Positions 50,362 to 59,975 are shown, numbered from the stretch's first letter. The stretch is 64,000 bases of DNA from JAGPUQ01 sp050250395 (GCA_050250395.1 JBFWOQ010000001.1:124001-188000); one strand, 5' to 3'. Program-made: numbers and translations. Notes: generated by a model not told the origin, from the sequence alone.

Positions 50362-51804
50362 GTGCCGTTAAGTTTTCCCCGCTTCGAGCGCGCCCGGGTG
50401 CTGGTCGCCGGCGACATCATGCTCGACCGCTATTGGCATGGACCCACGACGCGCATCTCGCCCGAAGCACCCGTACCCGTGGTGCGCATCACCGAGTGCC
50501 ACGACCGGCCGGGCGGGGCAGCCAATGTGGCGCTCAACATCGCCGCGCTGGGCGCAACCGTCAGCTTGGTGGGCGCCGTGGGTTGCGATGCCCAGGCCAC
50601 CGTACTGCGCGACCAATTGACGGCCGCCGGCATCCGCGCCGCGCTGCTGGAGTGCCCCGCCAAGCCCACCATCACCAAGCTGCGCGTGATCAGCCGCCAG
50701 CACCAATTGCTACGCCTCGATTTCGAGGAACCTCACAGCGCGGCGGAGGTGGCGGCCCTGCCCGCCCGCATCCGTGACCTGCTGCCCGACGCCAGCGCCC
50801 TGGTGCTGTCCGACTATGCCAAGGGCGCGCTGCAGGATCCCCGCGCCCTGATCGCCCTGGCCACCGCGGCCGGGGTGCCGGTACTGGCGGATCCCAAGGG
50901 GCGCGACTTCAGCCGCTACGCTGGCGCCACCCTGCTCACCCCCAACCTCGCCGAGCTGGAAGTCGTGGTCGGGCCCTGCGCCGACGAAACCGCCCTGTGC
51001 GAGCGCGGCCTCGCCCTGGTGCGCGAACTGGGGCTCAGCGCGCTGCTGGTGACGCGCGGCGAACAGGGCATGAGCCTACTGCGCCCCGGCCACGAGGCGC
51101 TGCATCTGCCGGCGCGGGCACGGGAGGTCTATGACGTAACCGGCGCCGGGGACACCGTGATCGCCGTCCTCGCCGCGGCGCTGGGCGCCGGCGCGGACTT
51201 GTCCGCCGCCGTCGCCCTCGCCAATCTCGCCGCCGGTATCGTGGTCGGAAAACTGGGCACTGCCGCCGTCAGCGAGCCGGAATTGCGCCGCGCCCTGCAG
51301 CAGGAACGCGGCGTGACGCGCGGCGTGGTGAATCGCGAACAGTTGCTCGCCGAGGTCGCCGACGCCCGTGCCCGGGGCGAGAAAATCGTTTTCACCAACG
51401 GCTGCTTCGACCTGCTCCACGCCGGCCATGTGAGCTATCTGGAGCAGGCGCGCAAGCTCGGCGACCGGCTGATCGTCGCGGTCAACGACGACGCCTCGGT
51501 GCGGCGCCTCAAGGGCGAGGGCCGCCCCATCAATACCGTCGAACGCCGCATGGGGGTACTGGCCGGACTGGAGGCCGTCGACTGGGTGGTGAGCTTTGCC
51601 GAGGACACCCCCGAACCGCTGCTGGAAAGCGTGCGACCCGAGGTGCTGGTCAAGGGCGGCGACTACCACCGGGAGCAGGTGGTCGGCTGGCGGATCGTCT
51701 CCGGCTACGGGGGCGAGGTCCGCCCGCTCGGTTTGCTCGACGACTGCTCCACCACCGCCATGGTCGAGAAAATCCGCATCCACCCGTCCACACCCAAGTC
51801 GTAA
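50362..51804 (+). CDS. hldE: Bifunctional heptose-7-phosphate kinase / heptose-1-phosphate adenylyltransferase
   Basis: HldE (RfaE) makes the ADP-heptose precursor: its kinase domain phosphorylates heptose 7-phosphate at C1 and the second domain adenylylates the product after dephosphorylation. The 480-residue chain has a ribokinase-type domain (about 1-315) with ERPGGAANVALN-like start, and DVTGAGDTVIAVLAAAL as the catalytic Asp loop, then a cytidylyltransferase-type domain (about 340-480) with FTNGCFDLLHAGHVSYL. The GTG start at 50362 has AGGAG 6 nt upstream. It feeds substrate to WaaC and WaaF. Confidence 0.96.
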   Translation: MPLSFPRFERARVLVAGDIMLDRYWHGPTTRISPEAPVPVVRITECHDRPGGAANVALNIAALGATVSLVGAVGCDAQATVLRDQLTAAGIRAALLECPAKPTITKLRVISRQHQLLRLDFEEPHSAAEVAALPARIRDLLPDASALVLSDYAKGALQDPRALIALATAAGVPVLADPKGRDFSRYAGATLLTPNLAELEVVVGPCADETALCERGLALVRELGLSALLVTRGEQGMSLLRPGHEALHLPARAREVYDVTGAGDTVIAVLAAALGAGADLSAAVALANLAAGIVVGKLGTAAVSEPELRRALQQERGVTRGVVNREQLLAEVADARARGEKIVFTNGCFDLLHAGHVSYLEQARKLGDRLIVAVNDDASVRRLKGEGRPINTVERRMGVLAGLEAVDWVVSFAEDTPEPLLESVRPEVLVKGGDYHREQVVGWRIVSGYGGEVRPLGLLDDCSTTAMVEKIRIHPSTPKS

Positions 51805-51817
51805 GGACTTTTCACGC

Positions 51818-53062
51818 TTGCGCCGATCCACCGAGTCGCCGGGATGCGCTCCACCCCTCCTTGCCCGACTGCGCAGCGCCATCCGCACCCGCTATGCCTG
51901 GGTAGCGCTGCTGTTGTTGGTGGCGATCTGCTTCCTGGCGGACAACCGCACCGGTGCCACCAATCTCTATCGCCTGCTGGTAGTGGTGCCCATGCTGCTG
52001 TGTTTTCGCCCGGCGGATCTGGCACCGATCTGGCGGCAGCCCCCGGCGCGCTGGTTTCTGCTGTTGTGCGCCTGGCTAACCCTGACCCTGTGGTGGGACG
52101 GCTGGGGCCACAAGGATTTCAAACTGCTGCTGCGCGGGCTCAACGTGCTGGCGCTGTTCTATCTGGTGTACCTGATCGGCGTCCACCACCGGCCACGGGT
52201 GCCGATGCTCCTGACCGGGATGGTGGCGCTGGGCCTGATCGGCGCGGGCCTGATCGTCTGGGACTGGCCGCAGGCCTGGCCGCCCAACTGGGAGCATCAG
52301 GCCACGGTGCGCCGCGGGGTGTTCAACCACCATGTCGAGGTCGGCCGGGCGCTGGCACTGATCGCGATCATCGCCCTGTATCAGACCCTGAATGTCTCGC
52401 GCCGGGTTTCTGCCTGCGCCTACGGGATTGCCACGCTCACGCTCTGGATGCTGGTGTTCTGGGTGCAGGCGCGCAGCGCCTATGTGGTACTGGGGGCGGG
52501 GACGCTGCTCCTGATGGCGTTGTTTCCGGGCCGGCGCGCAGCGGCGCTCGTCATCGCCGGCGGGGTTCTGGCGCTGTTGTTGATGCTCGGCCTCCGGCAG
52601 GAGCTGACCCTGGTCGCGGGCCATGTGGCCGAACGCGGCACCGCCATGCGCTTGCCGATCTGGCACAACGGCTGGACGGCGATTACGGATTCCTGGTCGC
52701 GGTTGTGGTTCGGTCACGGCCTGTCGGCGGATTCGCGCAACTGGGTCGGGGACATCATGGCTCCGCACTACCACAATCTTCTGCTCAACCAGGCGTTTTA
52801 CACCGGGCTGGTCGGCGTCGGGCTCTATCTGGGCTGGATCGCGAGCCTGCTCCATGCGGCGGTGCCGGATCGCCGCCTCTGGCTCTGGGGGACGCTGGTG
52901 GTCGCCATGCAGTTCGGCTTCATGACCGACGGTGACCAATTGTTCGTGAATCCCTCGTCCACGCTGCTCGCATTCCTGCTGCCGGCGTTCCTGCTCGGCT
53001 TTCGGGTGCCGGCACCGGTGCGGGACGCGGTATCCGTTCGCGGCAGGTCGTCAGTCGACTGA
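51818..53062 (+). CDS. waaL: O-antigen ligase family protein (WaaL/Wzy type)
   Basis: A 414-residue polytopic inner-membrane protein of the O-antigen ligase/polymerase family, which joins O-antigen to lipid A-core on the periplasmic face. About ten TM helices are visible, beginning YAWVALLLLVAICFLA, with a large loop around residues 275-310 containing AERGTAMRLPIW and then the conserved His in HYHNLLLNQAFYTGLVG. I start at TTG 51818, with AAGGA overlapping the hldE stop 10 nt upstream. WaaL is preferred over Wzy by context (next to hldE and waaC). Its end overlaps the opposing aldo/keto reductase gene by 12 bp. Confidence 0.82.
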   Translation: MRRSTESPGCAPPLLARLRSAIRTRYAWVALLLLVAICFLADNRTGATNLYRLLVVVPMLLCFRPADLAPIWRQPPARWFLLLCAWLTLTLWWDGWGHKDFKLLLRGLNVLALFYLVYLIGVHHRPRVPMLLTGMVALGLIGAGLIVWDWPQAWPPNWEHQATVRRGVFNHHVEVGRALALIAIIALYQTLNVSRRVSACAYGIATLTLWMLVFWVQARSAYVVLGAGTLLLMALFPGRRAAALVIAGGVLALLLMLGLRQELTLVAGHVAERGTAMRLPIWHNGWTAITDSWSRLWFGHGLSADSRNWVGDIMAPHYHNLLLNQAFYTGLVGVGLYLGWIASLLHAAVPDRRLWLWGTLVVAMQFGFMTDGDQLFVNPSSTLLAFLLPAFLLGFRVPAPVRDAVSVRGRSSVD

Positions 53063-53863
53063 GTCTCCCCGGGCAACGGCGGCCGCACGCACATTCGCGC
53101 GCAGGTGGTCGGGGTCGATGGTGCCGATCACCAGGCTGCCGACCCCGGAGTGGGCCAGGATGCGCGCAAAGGTCGCGCGTACCGGATCCTCGCCCAGGGC
53201 GATCGCGTGACCACTCGCGAGCGCCTTCTTGATCAGCACGCCGGTACCCAGTTCCCGACAGCGGTCGATCACCGGGACCTCGGTTTCGTCGACCAGATTC
53301 CAGCTCACCATCAGCAGATCGCACCGCGCCGCCGCGCGCAAACCGCCCGCCACCGTCTTGGTGGACATGCCGAAGCTGCGCAGTTTCCCTTCACGCTTGA
53401 GGTCGGCCAGGGTTTCGAGCGCGCCGGATCGGTCGATGATCGCCGCGTCGTCGCCATCGGAATGGATCAGCACGATGTCCAGCACCTCGGTGTGCAGGCG
53501 CCGCAGGCTGCGCTCGACGCTGGCGCGTACATGCGCCGGCGAAAAATCGTGGCGCGACACGCCGGCCGCGAACTCCTCGCCGACCTTGGTGCAGATCACC
53601 CAGCGATCCCGCTCGCCGCGCAGCAAACGACCCAGCCGTGCCTCGCTTTCGCCGTAAGCCGGTGCCGTATCCAGCAGATTGATCCCCAGATCCCGCGCCA
53701 GATCGAGCAGGGCGCGGGCGGCACGGTCGTCGGGAATGACGAAGCCCCGGGGATACTTCACGCCCTGGTCGCGGCCGAGCTTGACGGTGCCGAGCCCGAG
53801 CACAGCGACCTCGATGTCGGTGCGCCCGAGCCGGCGCCGGGGCAATGTCGTTTCAGGCGTCAC
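53051..53863 (-). CDS. Aldo/keto reductase family oxidoreductase
   Basis: A 270-residue NADPH-type aldo/keto reductase. LPRRRLGRTDIEVAVLGLGTVKLG is the family N-terminus, NLLDTAPAYGESEARLG holds the catalytic Asp and Tyr, VICTKVGEEF the Lys, and LIHSDGDD replaces the usual His-containing loop. It starts at GTG 53863 (TTG 53878 is possible), 4 bp after the FAD oxidoreductase stop. The two form a minus-strand pair set between waaL and waaA. The substrate is unknown. The pair may act on a sugar or quinone, but the sequence does not decide. Confidence 0.85.
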   Translation of the reverse strand: MTPETTLPRRRLGRTDIEVAVLGLGTVKLGRDQGVKYPRGFVIPDDRAARALLDLARDLGINLLDTAPAYGESEARLGRLLRGERDRWVICTKVGEEFAAGVSRHDFSPAHVRASVERSLRRLHTEVLDIVLIHSDGDDAAIIDRSGALETLADLKREGKLRSFGMSTKTVAGGLRAAARCDLLMVSWNLVDETEVPVIDRCRELGTGVLIKKALASGHAIALGEDPVRATFARILAHSGVGSLVIGTIDPDHLRANVRAAAVARGDSVD

Positions 53864-53867
53864 CCGC

Positions 53868-55079
53868 TCAGGCGTCAAAGGCGGTCTCCCAAGGCGTGGG
53901 AGCCAGCGGCGGGCGCGGCAGCGGCAACACCGGCGCCGAGTTTCCGGACGGCGCGATCCCGCGCTGCGCCAACCGTTCGGCCACGCGGTCGGCGAGGTGC
54001 GGGCACAGGGTGAGCTTGGTGGGCCAGGCGACCAGCGCATTGGCGCCATTGCCGGCCCAGTCGGCGAATGCCTCATCGGGGCGCAGCAGGCGCGGTTGAC
54101 GGGGTTCGGCGCGTTCCACCGCCAGGGTCGCCCAGCGCGCCGGCCCCAGGTCGACCCAGGGCAGCAAGGCCGCCAATTCCCGCCGGGCCAGCGCGATCAG
54201 CGCATCCGGCTCCATCCCGACACCCTGCTCGGCCAGGGTTCCGCCCAGATACCAGACCTGCTCGCCACCGCCGGCGGGATGACTGGAAATGGTCAGGCGC
54301 GGGGTCGTCTCGCGCCCCAGGCAGTGCCCGTGCAGGGCATGGGGGTAGCGGTGTCGGACCATCACCTGATGCAGCGGCCGCCGCTGCATGGCCGGAGCGG
54401 TGGCGCCGATGGCGGCCAGCAGCCCGGCATTGCCGGCACCGGCCGCGAACACGAAAGCCGCGGGCGCCAGGCGCTGCGCGCCAGTCGCGGTTTCCAGATC
54501 CAGGATCAGGCGCCCGCTATCCGCACGAGTCCAGGCGGTGGCCCGGCCGGTCAACGAGTAAATGGCGTCCGGGCAGTTGTCGGCGAGCGCCGCCACCAGG
54601 CTGGGCACATCCAGCACCAGGTCCACCAGGCGGTACAGGGAGCCGGCGAAACCGGTCGCGGCAAAGATCGGCGGCCGCTCGCCCGCTGTCACGGGCTCCA
54701 CCCGCCCGCGCACCGTCTTGCTGGCGAGGAACGCCGTCATGCGCCCCGCGACCGCCCCGGTGGACCAGAGGTAAAAGTGATCGCTCAGCACCCGGACGCG
54801 GCGCAGATCCACCGCACCCGCGCCGCGCAGACAGCGGCGCCAGTGGTCGGGCATGTCGGCGATGGCTTCCGACGCACCCGACAGGGCGCCGGCCAGGCTG
54901 TATTTGATACCGCCATGGATCATGCCCTGACTCGCCACCGTCTGCCCCGCGCCGAGGGCATCGGCTTCCAGCACCACCGCGCTGTAACCTCGGTTGCGCA
55001 GATCGTTAAGCAGCCAGAGTCCGGCGATGCCGCCGCCGACAATGACGATATCGACGTTGACGACCGGGAGTGTGGACAT
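53868..55079 (-). CDS. FAD-dependent oxidoreductase (DAO-like)
   Basis: A 403-residue flavoprotein of the D-amino-acid oxidase/glycerol-3-phosphate dehydrogenase-like group. The dinucleotide-binding motif IVGGGIAGLWLLNDL near the N-terminus is followed by VVLEADALGAGQTVASQGMIHGG, a His-containing FAD-contact segment, and further on AFVFAAGAGNAGLLA. ATG 55079 (MSTLPVVNVD) is favoured over ATG 55097 because it abuts the beta strand. It is co-transcribed with the aldo/keto reductase and divergent from waaA. I recall a similar pair near waaA in Pseudomonas, which would argue for an envelope-related role, but the reaction is unknown. Confidence 0.82.
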   Translation of the reverse strand: MSTLPVVNVDIVIVGGGIAGLWLLNDLRNRGYSAVVLEADALGAGQTVASQGMIHGGIKYSLAGALSGASEAIADMPDHWRRCLRGAGAVDLRRVRVLSDHFYLWSTGAVAGRMTAFLASKTVRGRVEPVTAGERPPIFAATGFAGSLYRLVDLVLDVPSLVAALADNCPDAIYSLTGRATAWTRADSGRLILDLETATGAQRLAPAAFVFAAGAGNAGLLAAIGATAPAMQRRPLHQVMVRHRYPHALHGHCLGRETTPRLTISSHPAGGGEQVWYLGGTLAEQGVGMEPDALIALARRELAALLPWVDLGPARWATLAVERAEPRQPRLLRPDEAFADWAGNGANALVAWPTKLTLCPHLADRVAERLAQRGIAPSGNSAPVLPLPRPPLAPTPWETAFDA

Positions 55080-55183
55080 GGGGTGCAAGGATCGCAAAAA
55101 GTCGCAGCACCGCAGTATAGCGGGCCTGTCGGAAGCGGCTGCACCGCTACGACCTTCCCGCTATGCTGGCCGCCGGAGGAACC

Positions 55184-56476
55184 GTGCCCGCCCGCCTGCT
55201 CTATTCCCTGTTGCTGTATCTGCTGCTGCCCGCGGTGCTGCTGCGCCTGTGCTGGCGCGCCCGCCGCGCGCCGGGCTACGCGCGCCGCTGGGGCGAACGG
55301 TTCGGCTGGGTGGCGCCACTGTCCGGACCCGTGATCTGGGTACACGCGGTATCGGTGGGCGAGACCCTCGCCGCCGCGCCGCTGATCCGACAGTTGCTGG
55401 CACGCCACCCGCGCGCAACCCTGCTGGTGACCACCACCACGCCGACCGGATCGGAGCGGGTGCGCGCGCTGTTCGGCACCCGCGTCGCCCACTGTTACGC
55501 GCCCTACGATTTCCCCGATGCCGTAGCGCGGTTTCTGCGCCGCGTCCGTCCCGCGCTGCTGGTGGTGATGGAAACCGAGCTCTGGCCCAACCTGCTGCAC
55601 GCCTGCGTCACGCGCGGGATTCCGGTGGTACTGGCCAATGCGCGGCTCTCGGCGCGCTCGGCACGGGGTTATGCGAAAGTGAAATCCCTCACCGCACCCA
55701 TGCTGCGCGCGCTCACCCGAGTCGCGGTGCAGACCGCCGCCGACGGCGAGCGTTTTCTTGCGCTGGGGCTGCGACCGGAGCAACTCCGGATTGCCGGGAA
55801 CCTCAAGTTCGATCTCGACCTGAGTCCCGAACTGCGCGCCCGGGCCGCCGCGCTGCGCGCCGCCTGGACGGGACCACGCCCCCGCCCGGTATGGCTTGCC
55901 GCCAGCACCCACGCGGGTGAGGACGAACTGGTGCTCACCGCCCACGCCGAAATCCTGCGCAGCCTGCCCGCTGCCCTGCTGGTGCTGGTGCCGCGCCATC
56001 CGGAACGCTTTGCAGCGGTGGCTGGCGCCTGCCGGCGCGCCGGGTTCACGCTCCAGCGCCGCTCCGACGCCGGCGCGGCGGCAGCGGCGAATGGCGTTTC
56101 GGCACAGACGCAGATTCTGCTGGGCGACACCATGGGCGAGTTGCTCGCCTTCTGCGGCGCGGCGGACGTGGTCTTCGTCGGGGGGAGCCTGGTGCCCGTG
56201 GGCGGTCACAACCTGATCGAACCCGCGGCCTGGGGGCGTCCGGTGCTGGCCGGGCCGCATCTGTTCAATTTCGCGGAGGCCGCGGCGCTGCTGCAGGCGG
56301 AAGGTGGGCTCGGGATCTGCGGCGACGGCGCAGCACTCGCGTCCGCGGTGATCGCATTACTGACGGAAACGGCTGATCGCGAGAAGGCGGGGGCCGCGGC
56401 GCGCGCGGTAGCCGAAGCCAACCGCGGCGCCCTGGCGCGGGTGATGGCTGTTATCGAACCGCTTTGCCCACCGTGA
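55184..56476 (+). CDS. waaA: 3-deoxy-D-manno-octulosonic acid (Kdo) transferase
   Basis: WaaA (KdtA) transfers Kdo from CMP-Kdo to lipid IVA, joining the core to lipid A. The 430-residue GT30 enzyme has an N-terminal membrane anchor (LLYSLLLYLLLPAVLLRL), the acidic active-site segment in HAVSVGETLAAAPLI, TELWPNLLHAC, and the C-terminal FVGGSLVPVGGHNLIEPAAWGRPVLAGPH. GTG 55184 with GGAGG 4 nt upstream is the preferred start; ATG 55163 would add seven residues. The last 26 bp overlap the opposing tolC gene. Confidence 0.95.
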   Translation: MPARLLYSLLLYLLLPAVLLRLCWRARRAPGYARRWGERFGWVAPLSGPVIWVHAVSVGETLAAAPLIRQLLARHPRATLLVTTTTPTGSERVRALFGTRVAHCYAPYDFPDAVARFLRRVRPALLVVMETELWPNLLHACVTRGIPVVLANARLSARSARGYAKVKSLTAPMLRALTRVAVQTAADGERFLALGLRPEQLRIAGNLKFDLDLSPELRARAAALRAAWTGPRPRPVWLAASTHAGEDELVLTAHAEILRSLPAALLVLVPRHPERFAAVAGACRRAGFTLQRRSDAGAAAAANGVSAQTQILLGDTMGELLAFCGAADVVFVGGSLVPVGGHNLIEPAAWGRPVLAGPHLFNFAEAAALLQAEGGLGICGDGAALASAVIALLTETADREKAGAAARAVAEANRGALARVMAVIEPLCPP

Positions 56477-57884
56477 TGCCGGCATCGAGCCAGCGATTGA
56501 GTTGCTCGACATCGCCGGGGCTCAGTTGCCCGGCCACTTCCTTCAGCCGCAGCATGCTGTCGATGTAGTCGAAGCGCGCATTGGCGTAATCCCGTTGCGC
56601 CTGGTAGAGGGTCCGTTGCGAAATCAACACATCGACGATATTGCGCGTACCCACATCGTACCCCGCCTGCGTGGCATCGAGCGCGCTCTGCGCTGAGGTG
56701 ATGGCCTGGGCCTGGGCGCTGATGCGGGCCGCATCCGTCAACACCTGAAGGTGCTGGGAGCGCGCGCGCTGCGTCGTGGTGCGTTGCGCCAACACGTAAT
56801 TTTCCTGGCTTCGGATACTTTCCTGGTAAGCCTGTCGCTGCCGGGAACTCGTCGCGCCACCGGAATAGAGCGGGGCGTTCAGATGCAGGCCGAGCACCGT
56901 CGACTCCAGGTCGAGGGAAAACGGCTGGCTCACCGCCGGATCCAGGGTGCCCTGCTGGTTGCGCAGACCAGCGTCGCGGTGCAGTGTGCCGCCGTTCAGA
57001 TTCTTCTGATAATCCAGCGAGGCGGTCACTTTCGGCAGGTGCTCGGCTTTCGCGGCAGTCGCGGCCTTGCCCGCCGCTTCCACGTCCAATCGCGCCACAC
57101 GCAACGCGAAATTGTTGGCCTGGGCAAATTGCACCCAGGACTCGCGATCGATCGGTTCGGGTTTGGTTACCGGAAAATCCCGGGTCAGCCCGGCGAGCTG
57201 GTCATGGGGTTTTCCGGTCAACACTTCCAGCGCCTCAAAGGCGATATCGAGCGCACTCTTGGCTTCCAGCGTGTTCACGGTCGCGATGTCGTAGGCCGCC
57301 TGAGCTTCATGCACATCGGTAATCGGCAGCAATCCCACGTCGAAGCGCTCTTTGGTTTGCTCCAGTTGGCGACCGATCGCGCGCTCTACGGCTTCGGCGG
57401 AGGTCAGATTTTCGTTGGCGCGCAACACACCGAAGTAGGCGTCCGTGACGTCGAGGACAAGGCTTTGCTGGTCGGCGGAAAACTGGGCGGCGGCCCGCTG
57501 ATCGAGATCCTTGCCGCGCTGGAAGTTGAACCACGCGGGCAGATCGAACACCGGCTGACTCAGGGACAGCCGATAGGTTTCGGTTGAGTCGTGATAATCA
57601 CCGATCGCCTGGGCCAGAAAGTCGGCACCGAGCACGCGGGAGTTGTGCTGTATGCCCTGTCCCTCCTGAATACCGACCGAGCCGGTGATGCTCGGCAGCA
57701 GCGCCGCCCGCGCCTGCGGCAGGGCTTCCCGGCCGACCTTGTAGGTGGCTTCGGCCGCTTTTAGCTGGGGCGCATTGCTCAGGGCCAGATCATAGATCTC
57801 GAGCAGGGTTTCGGCCTGAATCTGGGCGCTGAACAACGCTACCGCGAATGACAGGCATGCCACCCGCGCGCTAGTTTTCCGCAT
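56451..57884 (-). CDS. tolC: TolC-family outer-membrane efflux/secretion channel
   Basis: TolC forms the outer-membrane tunnel for tripartite efflux pumps and type I secretion. The 477-residue protein has a signal peptide ending IQAETLLE, and two repeats of a coiled-coil/strand unit: AETLLEIYDLALSNAPQLKAA begins the first and WVQFAQANNFALRVARLDVEAA the second. GTRNIVDVLISQRTLYQAQRDYANARFDYI is the conserved C-terminal helix. AAGGA lies just before the ATG. It is divergent from nudF across a 138-bp spacer, as in E. coli, and its 3' end overlaps waaA. Confidence 0.94.
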   Translation of the reverse strand: MRKTSARVACLSFAVALFSAQIQAETLLEIYDLALSNAPQLKAAEATYKVGREALPQARAALLPSITGSVGIQEGQGIQHNSRVLGADFLAQAIGDYHDSTETYRLSLSQPVFDLPAWFNFQRGKDLDQRAAAQFSADQQSLVLDVTDAYFGVLRANENLTSAEAVERAIGRQLEQTKERFDVGLLPITDVHEAQAAYDIATVNTLEAKSALDIAFEALEVLTGKPHDQLAGLTRDFPVTKPEPIDRESWVQFAQANNFALRVARLDVEAAGKAATAAKAEHLPKVTASLDYQKNLNGGTLHRDAGLRNQQGTLDPAVSQPFSLDLESTVLGLHLNAPLYSGGATSSRQRQAYQESIRSQENYVLAQRTTTQRARSQHLQVLTDAARISAQAQAITSAQSALDATQAGYDVGTRNIVDVLISQRTLYQAQRDYANARFDYIDSMLRLKEVAGQLSPGDVEQLNRWLDAGITVGKAVR

Positions 57885-58022
57885 GATCCTTTTCCTGTGG
57901 GATTTTGAATGTACAGGAGTTTACCAGATATGAAATTTGCGGCGTGATACCCTTGGCCGCGGCGCGACCCTGCGCCCGATCAGCGTGCGACCGCGCTCGC
58001 GACAGGCGTGAACTGGAGTCCG

Positions 58023-58673
58023 ATGAGCAAACCCGGCCAAGGGATCCCGGCGCCACGCGCCGCCGAGGATGTCGAGATACTGGACCGCACTACCCGTTAC
58101 CAGGGCTTCTTCGCGCTGGATTCCGTGCAGCTGCGCCACCGCCTGTTCGACGGCGGCTGGAGCCGGCCGATGACGCGGGAACTGTTTGTCCGGGGCGCGG
58201 CGGTGGGCGTGTTGCTCTACGATCCGGACCACCGGCTGGTGGGTCTGGTGGAACAGTTTCGCGTCGGCGCGCTGGCCGAGCCCGGTGGCCCCTGGGTACT
58301 GGAAGTGGTTGCGGGCATGATGCAACCGGACGAGGACGCCGCCGCGGTGGCGCGGCGCGAAACACTGGAGGAGGCAGGCATCGACCAGCTCGGGCTGGAA
58401 CCGATCTGCCGCTATCTGGTGAGTCCCGGCGGCACCGACGAAGTTCTCACCCTGTTTTGCGGGATCACCGATCTGCGCGGCCGCGCCGGCTGTTTCGGTC
58501 TCGCCCACGAACACGAGGACATCCGTCTCCATGTGCTGCCGGAGGCGGACGTATTGGCAGGACTGGCGGCTGGCGCCTACAACAACGCCGCCACCATTGT
58601 CTGCCTGCAATGGCTGGCGCTGAACCGCGACCGGCTTCACGGTTTGACCCCACACGGACGGCGCGATCCGTAA
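58023..58673 (+). CDS. nudF: ADP-ribose pyrophosphatase (Nudix)
   Basis: NudF hydrolyses ADP-ribose to AMP and ribose 5-phosphate and limits free ADP-ribose or ADP-sugars. The 216-residue protein has a perfect Nudix box running from GMMQPDED to RRETLEEAGI (GX5EX7REXXEEXG) at about residues 99-121, preceded by the domain-swapped N-terminal strand region. I start at ATG 58023, with GGAG 4 nt upstream; GTG 58008 is possible. It heads the nudF-DUF1249-cpdA operon, the same order as in E. coli beside tolC. Confidence 0.95.
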   Translation: MSKPGQGIPAPRAAEDVEILDRTTRYQGFFALDSVQLRHRLFDGGWSRPMTRELFVRGAAVGVLLYDPDHRLVGLVEQFRVGALAEPGGPWVLEVVAGMMQPDEDAAAVARRETLEEAGIDQLGLEPICRYLVSPGGTDEVLTLFCGITDLRGRAGCFGLAHEHEDIRLHVLPEADVLAGLAAGAYNNAATIVCLQWLALNRDRLHGLTPHGRRDP

Positions 58674-58708
58674 CCAGTCCACAGGACCACGAGCGAGGCA
58701 TTGAGGTA

Positions 58709-59152
58709 GTGAGACGAACGCGCTACAAGGTCAATCTGAAAGGCTTCATGGCCGATTGCGAGGCCAACTACCGTCGGCTCGAAAAGCTGTTTCCGGACAT
58801 GGCGGTGCAGGATGAGCGCCGCCTCGGCATCAGCGGCCGCCATGCGCTGGAAGTGGTGTTCGCCGTGCGCGAGCGCAGCGCGCACACCACCGTGCTCACG
58901 CTGCGGCAGCACGAGCCCGGGCGGTCCTGGTGGCTGAACCTGCCCCTGCTGGTAGTGCGCGTTTATCACGATGCGCTGCTCGCCGAAGTGGTGGCCTGCG
59001 AAGGCGAGCGCAATATCTGGCCGCGCCAGAACTATCCGAACCGGAGGATGCTGCAACCCGATGAGAAAGCCCAGTGGAACCGCTTCCTCGGCGAATGGCT
59101 GGGCGCCTGCCTGGCATTGGGCTTCGTCGCCGCCGACTGTCCCGTGCCCTGA
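58709..59152 (+). CDS. DUF1249 family protein (YqiB-like)
   Basis: A 147-residue DUF1249 protein, the E. coli YqiB relative that lies between nudF and cpdA. Visible landmarks are KVNLKGFMADCEANYRRLEKLFP near the N-terminus and LLVVRVYHDALLAEVVACE, IWPRQNYPN and LQPDEKAQWNRFLGEWL in the C-terminal half. The GTG at 58709 has GAGG at 10-13 nt upstream and a second GAGG too close to be used. Its function is unknown; conserved position suggests a link to nucleotide or cAMP metabolism, but only by context. Confidence 0.88.
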   Translation: MRRTRYKVNLKGFMADCEANYRRLEKLFPDMAVQDERRLGISGRHALEVVFAVRERSAHTTVLTLRQHEPGRSWWLNLPLLVVRVYHDALLAEVVACEGERNIWPRQNYPNRRMLQPDEKAQWNRFLGEWLGACLALGFVAADCPVP

Positions 59153-59183
59153 CGCACAGCGGCGCCTGCGGAGCGCGTGAGCC

Positions 59184-59975
59184 ATGGACGCCGATACCCA
59201 GCACCTGATCCAGATCACCGACCCCCATATCGGCCCCCGCCGCGATTACCGGCTGGCCGGCGTGGAGACACTGGAGACCCTGCGCCTGGTGCTGGCGGAA
59301 ATCGGCGGACTGGCGGTACCGCCAGACCTCATCTGCGTCACCGGCGATATCGCGGCGGACGGCGCTACCGAAGCCTACCGGCTGTTCACCCAGCAGATGC
59401 AGTTTCTGGAACTGCCCTACCAGTGGCTGCCGGGCAATCACGACGACGCCCGTGTCATCCAGGAAGACTTCACGGCCGCCCCCTATTGGCCACTGCTGGA
59501 GCTGGGGGACTGGCGCGTCATCTGCCTCAACAGCGCCCAACCGCACCGGGTTGAGGGATATCTCGCCGACGACGAGCTGGAGTTTCTGACCCAGAGTCTG
59601 GCGCGGGACCCGCGCTCCCCGACGCTGCTGTTCATGCATCACCCGCCGGTGCCGGTGGGATGCGCTTGGCTCGATGCCCAGCGCATCGACAATGCCGAGC
59701 GTCTGGAGGCGATTCTGCGCCAACACACCAATGTGCGCGCAATTTTCACCGGCCACGTCCATCAGCAATTCCATGCCCGCTGGGCTGGCACCGAGATCCA
59801 CACGACGCCGTCCACCTGTTTTCAGTTTCGCGCGGCGAGTCGCGATTTCGCTCTCTGTGAACGGCCGCCCGGCTATCGCCGGATCGATCTGCATGCGGAC
59901 GGCACCCTCACCACCGAGGTGGTGTTTCTGTCTCCGGGAGTCGCGCGCGTGGACGAGCAGCTCACCGGCTACTGA
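59184..59975 (+). CDS. cpdA: 3',5'-cyclic AMP phosphodiesterase
   Basis: CpdA hydrolyses cAMP to 5'-AMP and so tempers CRP-dependent regulation. The 263-residue metallophosphoesterase has the full set of metal-binding motifs: QITDPHIGPR (DxH), CVTGDIAADG, LPGNHDDARV, FMHHPPVP and FTGHVHQQFHA. The ATG at 59184 gives MDADTQHLIQITD. It lies 31 bp after the DUF1249 gene and closes the operon; the next gene, cysS, is convergent. Confidence 0.94.
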   Translation: MDADTQHLIQITDPHIGPRRDYRLAGVETLETLRLVLAEIGGLAVPPDLICVTGDIAADGATEAYRLFTQQMQFLELPYQWLPGNHDDARVIQEDFTAAPYWPLLELGDWRVICLNSAQPHRVEGYLADDELEFLTQSLARDPRSPTLLFMHHPPVPVGCAWLDAQRIDNAERLEAILRQHTNVRAIFTGHVHQQFHARWAGTEIHTTPSTCFQFRAASRDFALCERPPGYRRIDLHADGTLTTEVVFLSPGVARVDEQLTGY

